DNA of 58,540 nucleotides from Clostridia bacterium. GTDB taxonomy: Bacteria; Bacillota; Clostridia; Oscillospirales; Acutalibacteraceae. Made by a program: the position numbers and the translations under genes. The notes under the pieces were generated by a model. The model made no database searches and was not told the DNA's origin. It saw only the letters and a list, made by a program, of their open reading frames with translations. The stretch spans positions 1 through 58,540 of the forward strand of contig JAFQRF010000057.1 of assembly GCA_017410195.1 (NCBI GenBank). Reading direction: 5' to 3'. Positions 25,434-33,453 of the stretch are shown here, piece after piece (within the stretch, counting starts at the first letter, position 1; every line of letters starts with the position of its first letter).

Positions 25434-25462
25434 GTTAACCGATTAACTGTTAATCGGTTAAC
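25434..25462. promoter_or_regulatory. Perfect palindromic operator, probable MarR site
   Basis: GTTAACCGATTAA (25434-25446) and its exact complement TTAATCGGTTAAC (25450-25462) flank a 3-base centre. It begins 7 bases after the -10 box, covering the expected transcription start, where a bound repressor would block initiation. The next gene encodes a MarR-type regulator, so autorepression is inferred. Confidence 0.85.
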
Positions 25463-25484
25463 GAATCGAAGAAGGGAGAAAATT

Positions 25485-25988
25485 ATGGATAAAATATACC
25501 ATAATGCGGCGAAAAATCTCCACCGTGTTTCGCTTCTGAGCCGTTATCGGGTAACGGCTGCGCTTTCGGGAATGAAGATTTACCGCGGTCAGCCCGAAAT
25601 TCTCGGATATCTTCTCAGTAACGGCGACTGCTCTCAGAAGGAGCTTGCGGAAGTCCTCGGCGTTTCGCCTGCATCAATCGCAACAAGCCTCAAACGCATG
25701 AGCAAGGCGGGGTTTATCGAAAGAACAGCCGATGAAACCGACCGCCGCATCAACCGCCTGAAAATAACGGATGCAGGCAGAGAGGTTTTCTTTGCAGGTA
25801 AGGCGGAATGCGATAAGGTTGACAAAATTATGTTCACGGGATTTGATGAAAACGAAATCGTTCTTCTTTCGGATATGCTGTCAAGAATCGCAAATAATCT
25901 TTCGGGCGACGGCATAAGCGATAAGGAAGCGATGGATTTCATAAAAAATGCAGATAATAAAAGAAACGGAGATGATAAAAATGCTTAA
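25485..25988 (+). CDS. MarR-family transcriptional regulator of the ABC exporter
   Basis: 167 residues from the ATG at 25485 with GAAGGGAG upstream; the longer frame would start within the promoter. The winged-helix core reads GDCSQKELAEVLGVSPASIA, TSLKRMSKAGFIERTADETD and RRINRLKITDAGREVF, matching MarR family DNA-recognition helix and wing (conserved D-x-R-x-x-x-x-x-L-T). N- and C-terminal helices would form the dimer. It is coupled to the first ABC gene by an 8-base overlap and probably binds the palindrome at 25434-25462. Confidence 0.9.
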   Translation: MDKIYHNAAKNLHRVSLLSRYRVTAALSGMKIYRGQPEILGYLLSNGDCSQKELAEVLGVSPASIATSLKRMSKAGFIERTADETDRRINRLKITDAGREVFFAGKAECDKVDKIMFTGFDENEIVLLSDMLSRIANNLSGDGISDKEAMDFIKNADNKRNGDDKNA

Positions 25989-27714
25989 AACCCTGTTGAA
26001 GCAGACGAAGGGCTACCGCCTCATTTCGCTGCTTTCGCCTCTGCTTATAGTCGTTGAAGTCTATATGGAGGTTCAGATTCCGTTCGTCATGGCGGATATG
26101 GTCAACAACGGCATCCTCGGCGGTGCGGGAATTGAATATATCCTCAAAGAGGGCGGAAAAATGGTTGTCATGGCGCTCGTTTCCTTGCTTGCAGGTGCAG
26201 GTGCAGCGAGGTTTGCGGCTCAGGCGGGTATGGGCTTCGGCGCAAACGTAAGGGCGGCTATCTTTGCAAAAATTCAGAATTTCTCTTTTGCGAATATTGA
26301 CCGTTTCAGCACCCCCTCGCTGATAACACGAATGACAACGGATATCAATACTATTCAAATGGGCTACACTATGATAATAAGAATGTTTATCCGTTCGCCG
26401 ATAATGCTCGTCATGGCATTCACCTATGCCTACAGAATCAATGCCGAGCTTTCAAAGGTCTTTGCAATCGCGGCGCCCGTTCTTCTTATCCTTCTCGGAC
26501 TCATGGGCAGCCTTGCCCTGCCGAGATTCAAAAAACTGATGAAGAAATATGACGGACTCAACGCATCCATTCAGGAAACTCTCATCGGTGCAAGAGTTGT
26601 CAAGGCATTCGTAAGAGCAAGGCACGAAAAGGATAAATTCAAGCTTTCCAACGACGAACTCAAAGATGCATCAATCGCCGCTGAAAAACTGCTTATTCTC
26701 TCAGGTCCCTTTATGCAGATGACGATTTACGGCTGCATTATTGCCATTCTCTGGTTCGGCAGCAATCTTGTTATCGGCGGAACAATGCAGGCCGCGGACC
26801 TGACTGCGTTTATTACCTACGTCAACAACATTCTTATGTCGCTGATGATGATTTCGATGATTTTCGTTATGGTAACGATGTCGAGAGCCTCCATCACCCG
26901 TGTTGCCGAGGTAATCAACGAAGTTCCCGACATCAACGACAGCAAGGCAGACCCCTCACTTCTCGTTGAAAACGGCAGCATCGATATGGAAAATGTCTGC
27001 TTCAAATATAAGAAAACAGGCAAGAAAAATGTTATCGATAACATCAATCTTCACATAAATTCGGGCGAAACCGTCGGTATTATCGGCGGTACGGGTTCGG
27101 CAAAAACTACGCTTGTCCAGATGATTCCGAGGCTCTATGATGTCACGGAGGGCGTTGTTAAGGTCGGAGGCAGACCCGTTGCGGATTACACGCTCAAAAA
27201 TCTGCGTGATTCGGTTGCAATGGTGCTTCAGGTCAACCTTCTTTTCTCGGGTACGATTGAAGAAAATCTGCGCTGGGGTAACGAAAATGCAACAATTCAG
27301 GAAATCGAAAACGCCTGCAAAATCGCTCAGGCGCATGATTTCATCACCTCATTCCCCGACGGCTATCAGACCAATCTCGGTCAAGGCGGCGTTAACCTCT
27401 CGGGCGGTCAGAAGCAAAGACTCTGCATTGCAAGAGCGCTTCTCAAATCCCCGAAGGTTCTTATTCTTGACGACAGCACAAGTGCTGTTGATACCGCAAC
27501 GGATGCGAAAATCCGTGAAGGACTCAAAAAAAATCACGGCGGAGTGACAACAATCATCGTTGCTCAGCGCATAAGCTCGATTCAGCATGCGGATAAGATC
27601 GTTGTCCTTGACGACGGACGAATCAACGCGGTCGGCACTCACGAGGAGCTTCTCGGCACAAACGAAATCTATACAGAGGTTTATAAATCACAGCAGGAAG
27701 GGGGAAAAGAATAA
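25981..27714 (+). CDS. ABC exporter half-transporter A (degenerate nucleotide site)
   Basis: 577 residues from the ATG at 25981, after CGGAG. The N-terminal six-helix exporter domain (about 10-300) is followed by a nucleotide-binding domain with Walker A GGTGSAKTT (Ala at the usual Gly), Q-loop VLQVNLLFSG, signature LSGGQKQRL and Walker B VLILDDSTSAVD, where Asp replaces the catalytic Glu. This pattern is typical of the non-catalytic half of heterodimeric exporters such as BmrCD and TM287/288. It starts inside the MarR gene and ends in a 1-base overlap with the partner gene. The substrate is unknown; drug or lipid export is plausible. Confidence 0.92.
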   Translation: MLKTLLKQTKGYRLISLLSPLLIVVEVYMEVQIPFVMADMVNNGILGGAGIEYILKEGGKMVVMALVSLLAGAGAARFAAQAGMGFGANVRAAIFAKIQNFSFANIDRFSTPSLITRMTTDINTIQMGYTMIIRMFIRSPIMLVMAFTYAYRINAELSKVFAIAAPVLLILLGLMGSLALPRFKKLMKKYDGLNASIQETLIGARVVKAFVRARHEKDKFKLSNDELKDASIAAEKLLILSGPFMQMTIYGCIIAILWFGSNLVIGGTMQAADLTAFITYVNNILMSLMMISMIFVMVTMSRASITRVAEVINEVPDINDSKADPSLLVENGSIDMENVCFKYKKTGKKNVIDNINLHINSGETVGIIGGTGSAKTTLVQMIPRLYDVTEGVVKVGGRPVADYTLKNLRDSVAMVLQVNLLFSGTIEENLRWGNENATIQEIENACKIAQAHDFITSFPDGYQTNLGQGGVNLSGGQKQRLCIARALLKSPKVLILDDSTSAVDTATDAKIREGLKKNHGGVTTIIVAQRISSIQHADKIVVLDDGRINAVGTHEELLGTNEIYTEVYKSQQEGGKE

Positions 27715-29636
27715 TGGCACGCAAAGCAAAAGCCCCCTCAAACGGCAATAAATTTCAGAAGCCGAGGAATACAAAAGCAACCTTCTCACGCCTTCTCGGC
27801 TATCTCGGAAAATCAAAGGTGATGCTTCTTTTTGTTTTCATCTTTGTTGCGTTCAGCGCCCTTGCGGGCATTATCGGAACTTCCTTTGTTGAAACGATAA
27901 CGGATGATTTTCTTCTTCCGTTAATCGGTTCGGAAATAACAAAAGAGCTGCTTGCTCCGCTTGTAAAAACGCTTGTTACTCTCGGTATCATCTATATTCT
28001 CGGCGTTATTTCTTCCTACGCATATTCCAGAATCATGCTCCAGGTTGCGCAGAAAACGCTCAACACAATCCGTAAGGATCTGTTTGACCACATGATGGAT
28101 TTGCCGATAAAATTCTTTGATACCCACACTCACGGCGAGCTTATGAGCCGCTATACAAACGATGCCGACGTTCTTCGAGAATGCATCAGCCAGAGCTTTG
28201 TTCAGCTTGTTTCTTCAACCGTTACGGTTATCGGCACATTCGTGATGATGCTTTATTACAGCCCCGTTCTGACTCTTTTTGTTATCGCAATGCTTTTCAT
28301 CGCTTTCTTTGTTATCAAGGCACTCGGCAAGCAGAGCGCAAAATATTTCAGAGCGCAGCAGAAATGTGTCGGCGAGGTCAACGGATATATTGAGGAATAC
28401 ATTGAAGGTCTTAAAGTTGTCAAGGTGTTCTGCCATGAGGATAAGGCGAACGGCGGATTCGGCGAAATCAACGCAAATCTCCGCCACGCCGCAACAAATG
28501 CCCACACCTATGCGAGCATTCTTATGCCCATTATGGGTAATATGTCATATATCACCTATGCCGCAACGGCAACCATCGGCTCTTTGCTGATAATGACTGT
28601 TCCCAAAGAAAATTTCCTCGGAATTTCGGTCGGTGCGCTGTTCACTTTCCTGATTTATACCCGTCAGTTCTTCCAGCCGATAACCCAGATTTCCCAGCAG
28701 TTCAACAACATTATCGCAGCTCTTGCCGGTGCGGAAAGAATTTTTGAAATCATCGACACTCCCGTTGAGGAGGATGAAGGCTATGTTACCCTTGTCAACG
28801 CAAAGAAGCTTGATAACGGAGAAATTGTTGAATGCGAAGAGAGAACGGGTGTCTGGGCATGGAAGCATCCCCACGGCGACGGCACTCTCACCTATACCGA
28901 ATGGAAGGGCGATGTACGTTTCCACGATGTCACCTTCAGCTACGACGGCAAAAAGACTGTTCTCAAAAATGTTTCGCTCTATGCAAGACCGGGCGAAAAA
29001 ATTGCATTTGTCGGCTCAACCGGCGCAGGCAAAACAACTATCACCAACCTCATCAACCGTTTCTACGATGTTGATGAAGGAAAAATCACCTATGACGGCA
29101 TCAACATCAAGAAAATCAAGAAAGCCGAGCTTCGCCGCTCAATGGGAATGGTTCTCCAGGATACCCACCTTTTTACGGGTACGGTCAGGGATAATATTGC
29201 TTACGGCAGACTTGATGCAACGGATGAAGAAATCGTTGCCGCCGCAAAGCTTGCGAATGCAGATTCGTTCATAACCCGTCTGCCCGACGGCTACGACACG
29301 ATGATTACGGGCGACGGCGCAAATCTTTCGCAAGGTCAGCGTCAGCTTCTTGCGATTGCGAGAGCCGCCGTTGCGGACCCGCCCGTGCTTATTCTTGACG
29401 AGGCAACAAGCTCCATCGACACAAGAACGGAGCGTCTCATTGAAAAAGGTATGGATAAGCTTATGGAAGGCAGAACGGTTTTCGTTATCGCTCACCGACT
29501 TTCAACCGTACGCAATTCCAATGCAATTATGGTACTCGAAAACGGCGAAATCATTGAGCGAGGCGACCATGATGACCTCATAGCACAGAAAGGCAAATAT
29601 TATCAGCTCTATACAGGTCAGTTTGAACTTGACTGA
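27714..29636 (+). CDS. ABC exporter half-transporter B (catalytic nucleotide site)
   Basis: 640 residues. The exporter membrane domain (about 35-330) is followed by a linker of about 50 residues unusual in length (GYVTLVNAKKLDNGEIVECE region), then the nucleotide-binding domain: Walker A STGAGKTTI, Q-loop VLQDTHLFTG, signature LSQGQRQLL and Walker B VLILDEATSSID with the catalytic Glu present. The signature LSQGQ differs from LSGGQ, again typical of heterodimeric exporters. With half-transporter A it should form one consensus and one degenerate ATP site. A terminator follows. Confidence 0.93.
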   Translation: MARKAKAPSNGNKFQKPRNTKATFSRLLGYLGKSKVMLLFVFIFVAFSALAGIIGTSFVETITDDFLLPLIGSEITKELLAPLVKTLVTLGIIYILGVISSYAYSRIMLQVAQKTLNTIRKDLFDHMMDLPIKFFDTHTHGELMSRYTNDADVLRECISQSFVQLVSSTVTVIGTFVMMLYYSPVLTLFVIAMLFIAFFVIKALGKQSAKYFRAQQKCVGEVNGYIEEYIEGLKVVKVFCHEDKANGGFGEINANLRHAATNAHTYASILMPIMGNMSYITYAATATIGSLLIMTVPKENFLGISVGALFTFLIYTRQFFQPITQISQQFNNIIAALAGAERIFEIIDTPVEEDEGYVTLVNAKKLDNGEIVECEERTGVWAWKHPHGDGTLTYTEWKGDVRFHDVTFSYDGKKTVLKNVSLYARPGEKIAFVGSTGAGKTTITNLINRFYDVDEGKITYDGINIKKIKKAELRRSMGMVLQDTHLFTGTVRDNIAYGRLDATDEEIVAAAKLANADSFITRLPDGYDTMITGDGANLSQGQRQLLAIARAAVADPPVLILDEATSSIDTRTERLIEKGMDKLMEGRTVFVIAHRLSTVRNSNAIMVLENGEIIERGDHDDLIAQKGKYYQLYTGQFELD

Positions 29637-29646
29637 TAAAAAATTA

Positions 29647-29674
29647 ACGGCAGGATTTGTTCCTGCCGTTTTTG
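29647..29674 (+). terminator. Terminator of the ABC operon
   Basis: ACGGCAGGA and TCCTGCCGT form a 9-bp stem around TTTGT, followed by TTTTTG. Confidence 0.92.
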
Positions 29675-29695
29675 TTTAACGAAAAATAAATGGGT

Positions 29696-29733
29696 CCCTT
29701 CATTCTGCACTCTGAACTCTGCACTTTGCACTC
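29696..29733 (-). repeat. Dispersed repeat, GTGCAGAGTGCAAAGTGAAGG family
   Basis: Plus strand reads CCCTTCATTCTGCACTCTGA then ACTCTGCACTTTGCACTC. Lies immediately after lexA. Confidence 0.7.
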
Positions 29734-29734
29734 A

Positions 29735-30325
29735 TTAATAGTATCTGTAGCTTGCAATAACTTTGCCGAGAATGATAACTTCATCAACTATGATAGGCTC
29801 AAACGCATCGTTTTCGGGCTGGAGTCTGAAATGACCGTTTTCCTTGTAGAAAGTTTTGACCGTTGCCGAATCCTCAATAAGAGCAACAACCATTTCGCCG
29901 TTTTTGGCGGTCGGAGTTCTTTCAACAATAACGATATCGCCGTCAAGAATTCCTGCCCAGAGCATGCTTTCGCCCTTAACCTTGAGCGCAAAAAGCTCCT
30001 TATCCTGCGCACCGGGCATTGAGAAGGGAAGATATCCCTCAATATCCTCAACCGCAAGGATAGGCTGACCTGCCGTTACCGTTCCGAGAACGGGAACATG
30101 GGTAACGTTATCTGCCTGACCGACAATTTTGATGCATCTTTTAAGCATCGGCGGTCTTTGGATATATCCTGCCGCCTCAAGAGCATCAAGGTTTGCCTGA
30201 ACGGAAGATGTTGAGCGCAGACCGACTGCAGCGCCGATTTCACGCACGCTCGGGGTCATATTTTCCTTTGCTTTTTCGAGAAGATATTCATAAATTTTCT
30301 GCTGTATCGGGGTAATTGGTTTCAT
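29735..30325 (-). CDS. lexA: SOS repressor LexA
   Basis: 196 residues. LexA represses DNA-damage genes and cleaves itself when RecA is activated. The N-terminal winged helix (TPSVREIGAAVGLRSTSSVQ near 24-43) precedes the peptidase domain. The cleavage site Ala85-Gly86 lies in TVTAGQP, the catalytic serine is Ser120 in KGESM, and the lysine is Lys157 in ATVKTFY. Its upstream region holds several GAAC/GTTC-type half-sites, consistent with autoregulation. It is convergent with the ABC operon and divergent from the serine hydrolase gene. Confidence 0.95.
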   Translation of the reverse strand: MKPITPIQQKIYEYLLEKAKENMTPSVREIGAAVGLRSTSSVQANLDALEAAGYIQRPPMLKRCIKIVGQADNVTHVPVLGTVTAGQPILAVEDIEGYLPFSMPGAQDKELFALKVKGESMLWAGILDGDIVIVERTPTAKNGEMVVALIEDSATVKTFYKENGHFRLQPENDAFEPIIVDEVIILGKVIASYRYY

Positions 30326-30360
30326 AAAAAACTTACCTCATTTCTGTATTTTAAACGAAA

Positions 30361-30419
30361 GAACATGCTTTGTGATTATATTGTAGCACAAATGTTCAGA
30401 AAATGCAAACATTTGTTTG
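30361..30419. promoter_or_regulatory. lexA promoter with LexA-box-like sites
   Basis: CAAACATTTGTTTG (30406-30419) is a palindrome with 6-base arms (A/T at the centre). GAAC at 30361-30364 and GTTC at 30394-30397 are separate half-sites of the GAAC-N4-GTTC class. On the minus strand TTTGCA (30409-30404), 18 bases and TACAAT (30385-30380) form a likely lexA promoter overlapping these sites. Confidence 0.6.
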
Positions 30420-30529
30420 ATATTTTTTAAAAATTTTTTTGTTTGCAAGTATTTATTTGTTCAATAATATATGATATAATGTATTAATAATGGAAAAATG
30501 TTCTTAAAATCAGACGGGAGGTCGCTGAA

Positions 30530-32125
30530 ATGGCAGTAAACAACTCGAAACGCATCCCTTGTGCGGATTTTCCCGAGCAGGTCGGAATCAGTTCAAGAGA
30601 AATTGCAGCTTTAATAAATGACATCGAAACCAGCGGTATCGAAGTTCATTCCATGAAGATTATCCGTCACGGAAAGACCGCGTTTGAATGCTACCGTCAT
30701 CCTTATAACAGCGAAACTCCGCATACCATGTACTCGGTCAGCAAAAGCTTTACCTCAATTGCAATGGGCTTTGCAATTGACGAAGGGTTTGTTAAGCTTG
30801 ATACAAAGGTCATTGATATTTTCCCCGAATACAGACCGAAAAAATTCGATGAAAACCTTGAAAAGATGACCGTATGGCATCTGCTGACGATGACGGCAGG
30901 CAAGGATGTCAGCCTTATCAGCGATAAAACGAAGGATAACTGGGTTGAGCAGTTTTTTAATTCAAAATGGGGATATGCGCCCGGAGAAGGCTGGAAATAT
31001 ATCAGCGAAAATACCTATATGTGCTGTGCAATCATCAAAAAGGTGACAGGCATGGGTGTTATCGATTTTCTCAAGCCCAGACTTTTTGACCCCCTCGGCT
31101 TTGAAAGACGCCCGTTCTGGGAATGCGACCCCAACGGACTTGAAGCCGGCGGCTGGGGGCTTTTCATAACCACGGATGAGCTTGCGCGCTTCACTCTTTG
31201 TCTTCATCAGGACGGCGTTTACGACGGCGTTCAGGTTATCCCGAAATGGTATATCGAAGAGGCAACCAAAAAACAGGTTGAAAATCCCCAATATGATGAC
31301 AGAGATGCTTGCTGCGGCTACGGCTACTTTTTCTGGCTAAACGATTTAAAAAACAGTTACCGTTCCGACGGAATGTTTTCGCAGTTCGGAATTGATTTCA
31401 GGGATTACGATGCCGTTCTTGCGTTCACCTGCAGCGAGGTGCTTGAACAGAAGGCGAGAGACTGCATCTTCCGCCATTTTCCTCATATGTTTATCGAAGA
31501 ATGTGAAACAGAACCCGAGGATGCCGTAAAGGACCTTTCTATGTCACCGCTCCCCGTGCTTGAAGCGGCGCCGAGAAGCGTTATTGAGGAATTCGTTGCG
31601 GGGAAATTAATACATTTCAATAAAAATCTTTTGCTCAATGCGGTCGGCTGGCCCGTTTCGATGCTGCCGCTTGCCGTGGTTTATATGTCGGCAAACAGAG
31701 CGGGCAATATAGATAATGTCATTCTTGAATTCGGCGAAAACGAATGCACCATGACCTGGGACGAGGGCAAGGAACACAATACAATCGTCTGCGGCATGGA
31801 CGGCAAAGAAAGATACGGCAAAATCCGTTTGGGCGGAATAAAATTCACGGCGGTATCGTCTGCCGCATGGCTTGACGACAGCAATCTTGAAATCCGCATG
31901 CGACCGCTTGAATCAATCTGCGAAAGACGGATAAGGCTTGAATTCAAGGGTCAGAATGTGATGCTTTATCCGTCAAGCAATCCTCCGCTTTCAACCATTG
32001 CGGACAGCCTTAAGGATATCGTCAAAACCTTTGTTCACAACGAAAAGATTGCCGAAATCGGCGGAAAAGCATTCGTAAAGCTCGATGCAATTGCGGAAGC
32101 TCCGCTTTCGGGAAAAATGGTATAA
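30530..32125 (+). CDS. Beta-lactamase-fold serine hydrolase (class C/esterase-like)
   Basis: 531 residues without an evident signal peptide. The SxxK catalytic motif is SVSK at 69-72, in HTMYSVSKSFTSIAMGFAID, followed by LLTMTAGK and a YISENTY segment that may supply the YxN-type Tyr. This is the class C beta-lactamase/DD-peptidase/esterase superfamily; members in Clostridia are often cytoplasmic esterases, so antibiotic hydrolysis should not be assumed. A C-terminal domain of about 170 residues, probably beta-rich, follows the catalytic domain. It has a GGGAGG ribosome site and shares its upstream region with lexA. Confidence 0.82.
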   Translation: MAVNNSKRIPCADFPEQVGISSREIAALINDIETSGIEVHSMKIIRHGKTAFECYRHPYNSETPHTMYSVSKSFTSIAMGFAIDEGFVKLDTKVIDIFPEYRPKKFDENLEKMTVWHLLTMTAGKDVSLISDKTKDNWVEQFFNSKWGYAPGEGWKYISENTYMCCAIIKKVTGMGVIDFLKPRLFDPLGFERRPFWECDPNGLEAGGWGLFITTDELARFTLCLHQDGVYDGVQVIPKWYIEEATKKQVENPQYDDRDACCGYGYFFWLNDLKNSYRSDGMFSQFGIDFRDYDAVLAFTCSEVLEQKARDCIFRHFPHMFIEECETEPEDAVKDLSMSPLPVLEAAPRSVIEEFVAGKLIHFNKNLLLNAVGWPVSMLPLAVVYMSANRAGNIDNVILEFGENECTMTWDEGKEHNTIVCGMDGKERYGKIRLGGIKFTAVSSAAWLDDSNLEIRMRPLESICERRIRLEFKGQNVMLYPSSNPPLSTIADSLKDIVKTFVHNEKIAEIGGKAFVKLDAIAEAPLSGKMV

Positions 32126-32130
32126 ATTAA

Positions 32131-32172
32131 GTGCAAAACGCAAAGTGCAAAGTGAAGGGAAGCTGTGCTCCG
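32131..32172 (+). repeat. Dispersed repeat, GTGCAGAGTGCAAAGTGAAGG family
   Basis: Starts 6 bases after the serine hydrolase stop: GTGCAAAACGCAAAGTGCAA then AGTGAAGGGAAGCTGTGCTC. Confidence 0.65.
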
Positions 32173-32218
32173 ATAATATAATGCATATTTATAATTTTGT
32201 GATTTCGTTCTTCGCTTT

Positions 32219-32244
32219 GTAGGGGCGATTCACGAATCGCCCGC
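32219..32244 (+). repeat. GTAGGGG-anchored palindromic repeat
   Basis: After GTAG, GGGCGATTC (32223-32231) pairs perfectly with GAATCGCCC (32234-32242). Confidence 0.75.
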
Positions 32245-32306
32245 AAAAATGATGAATTATCGGCAATTCTTCATTTTTAATTATTCATTATAACAAAGGA
32301 ACAGAT

Positions 32307-33194
32307 ATGTCGGAAATGCAGGTAAAAAACAGAACAGAAAAAACCAACGGTAACAGGAAAGCTCTTGTTGCCGCGGTTTGCGTTGTCGTTTCGCTTGCGG
32401 TTCTGATTATCGGTCTTCTTGCGGCGAAAAGCCCGGTTTATCTCTCGTATGCCGAGAAAAAAGCCGAAAACGGTGAATTCTCTCAGGCTGCCGAAGCGGT
32501 CAGCAAGTCTGTCGGAGAAAAAGCAGAGGTTCTTGAAAAATATACTCTGCTTCGGCTGGATATAATAAGATGCTATCCCGAATTACTCACGGAATTCAAC
32601 ATTGAAAAGATAAATTCGTGGAAAAAAACCGCCGATTTCATAAACGAAAGCAGCGATTTGCTCAGCGCAGAGCTTGCTGCTCAGGTGTCTTCAATCTCTC
32701 AGACGATTGACGGAATAGTTTCCGGAGTGTCGGGCTATGAAGCATTAAGAGATGATGTTCTTTCAATGATGGATGTTTTCCCCGAAATCAACCGCCTGCA
32801 TACCAAGGGGGATGACGGCAAGAATATCGGCTTCACCGTTGCTGAGGAAAGGGCGAAAATCCGGAAATGGGAGCAGCAATGCGCTTCTCTTGAAGAATAT
32901 GCGCTGAGCATCAACGGCTCGGAAAGTGTTTATCTTCTTAATTATCTGATAAAAGAGGTTCAGGGCGAGTGCGTTGACCTGAGCGAGGCAATAGATTCCG
33001 TAATCGAAAGCGGCTACAGCGAAACCGACCGTGTGCGTTTCAGCGGAGAAGGCAGAAAATCTTATCCCGATATCCGCAGCAGCAGTAACGAATCGGTAAA
33101 TCTGCTCGAAAAAGAAAAATACGAGCTTTATGTTTATAAGGGCATCTGCAGGGCGCTGGTTGAAAATCTCGGCGAATTTTATATGCCCGAATGA
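32307..33194 (+). CDS. Membrane-anchored protein of unknown function
   Basis: 295 residues with an AAAGGA ribosome site. A basic N-terminus (to about 18) is followed by one membrane helix (ALVAAVCVVVSLAVLIIGLL, about 19-38) and an extracytoplasmic part of about 250 residues that is rich in predicted helix and acidic residues. YAEKKAENGEFSQAAEAVSK near 48-67 resembles a TPR-like helix pair. No enzymatic motif was recognised. It lies between repeats upstream and the manganese-riboswitch unit downstream. Confidence 0.7.
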   Translation: MSEMQVKNRTEKTNGNRKALVAAVCVVVSLAVLIIGLLAAKSPVYLSYAEKKAENGEFSQAAEAVSKSVGEKAEVLEKYTLLRLDIIRCYPELLTEFNIEKINSWKKTADFINESSDLLSAELAAQVSSISQTIDGIVSGVSGYEALRDDVLSMMDVFPEINRLHTKGDDGKNIGFTVAEERAKIRKWEQQCASLEEYALSINGSESVYLLNYLIKEVQGECVDLSEAIDSVIESGYSETDRVRFSGEGRKSYPDIRSSSNESVNLLEKEKYELYVYKGICRALVENLGEFYMPE

Positions 33195-33224
33195 AAAATT
33201 CAACAATTGTTGAGCCGTTACCGA

Positions 33225-33253
33225 TTGACAACCTTAATTACATATGGTAAAAT
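33225..33253 (+). promoter_or_regulatory. Promoter of the riboswitch/P-type ATPase unit
   Basis: TTGACA at 33225-33230, a 17-base spacer and TAAAAT at 33248-33253, with a TGG extended -10. A perfect palindrome TCAACAATTGTTGA lies upstream at 33200-33213. Confidence 0.85.
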
Positions 33254-33267
33254 ATAGCTCACAAGTT

Positions 33268-33367
33268 AAAGGGGAGTAGCTTTAGGGTTCCGTCCCGAGC
33301 CGAATGTCAACAACCGTTGCGTTACGCATCTGGCAGACGGCCCGATTTTGGGAAGCAAGACCTTTGA
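33268..33367 (+). ncRNA. yybP-ykoY manganese riboswitch
   Basis: The aptamer opens with AAAGGGGAGTAGCTT (33268 on) and closes with GCAAGACCTTTG (33354 on), whose ACCTTT pairs with AAAGGG to form P1. The conserved parts between (CCGTCCCGAGCCG and CCCGATTTTGGGA) match the yybP-ykoY class as I know it. This class binds Mn2+ and switches on exporters. The 3' P1 strand CCTTTG is also the 5' arm of the following terminator, so ligand binding should prevent termination. The ATPase gene downstream fits. Confidence 0.9.
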
Positions 33368-33404
33368 CAGAGACTATATCTATAGTTTCTGCCAAGGGTT
33401 TTTA
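33361..33404 (+). terminator. Riboswitch expression-platform terminator
   Basis: CAGAGACTATA pairs with TATAGTTTCTG (one G-U), extended by CCTTTG with CAAGGG, then TTTTTATT. It overlaps the closing strand of the aptamer and so is mutually exclusive with P1. Confidence 0.85.
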
Positions 33405-33453
33405 TTATATATGAAAATAAAAATTATAAAATATTCTGAAAGGAATGAAATGC

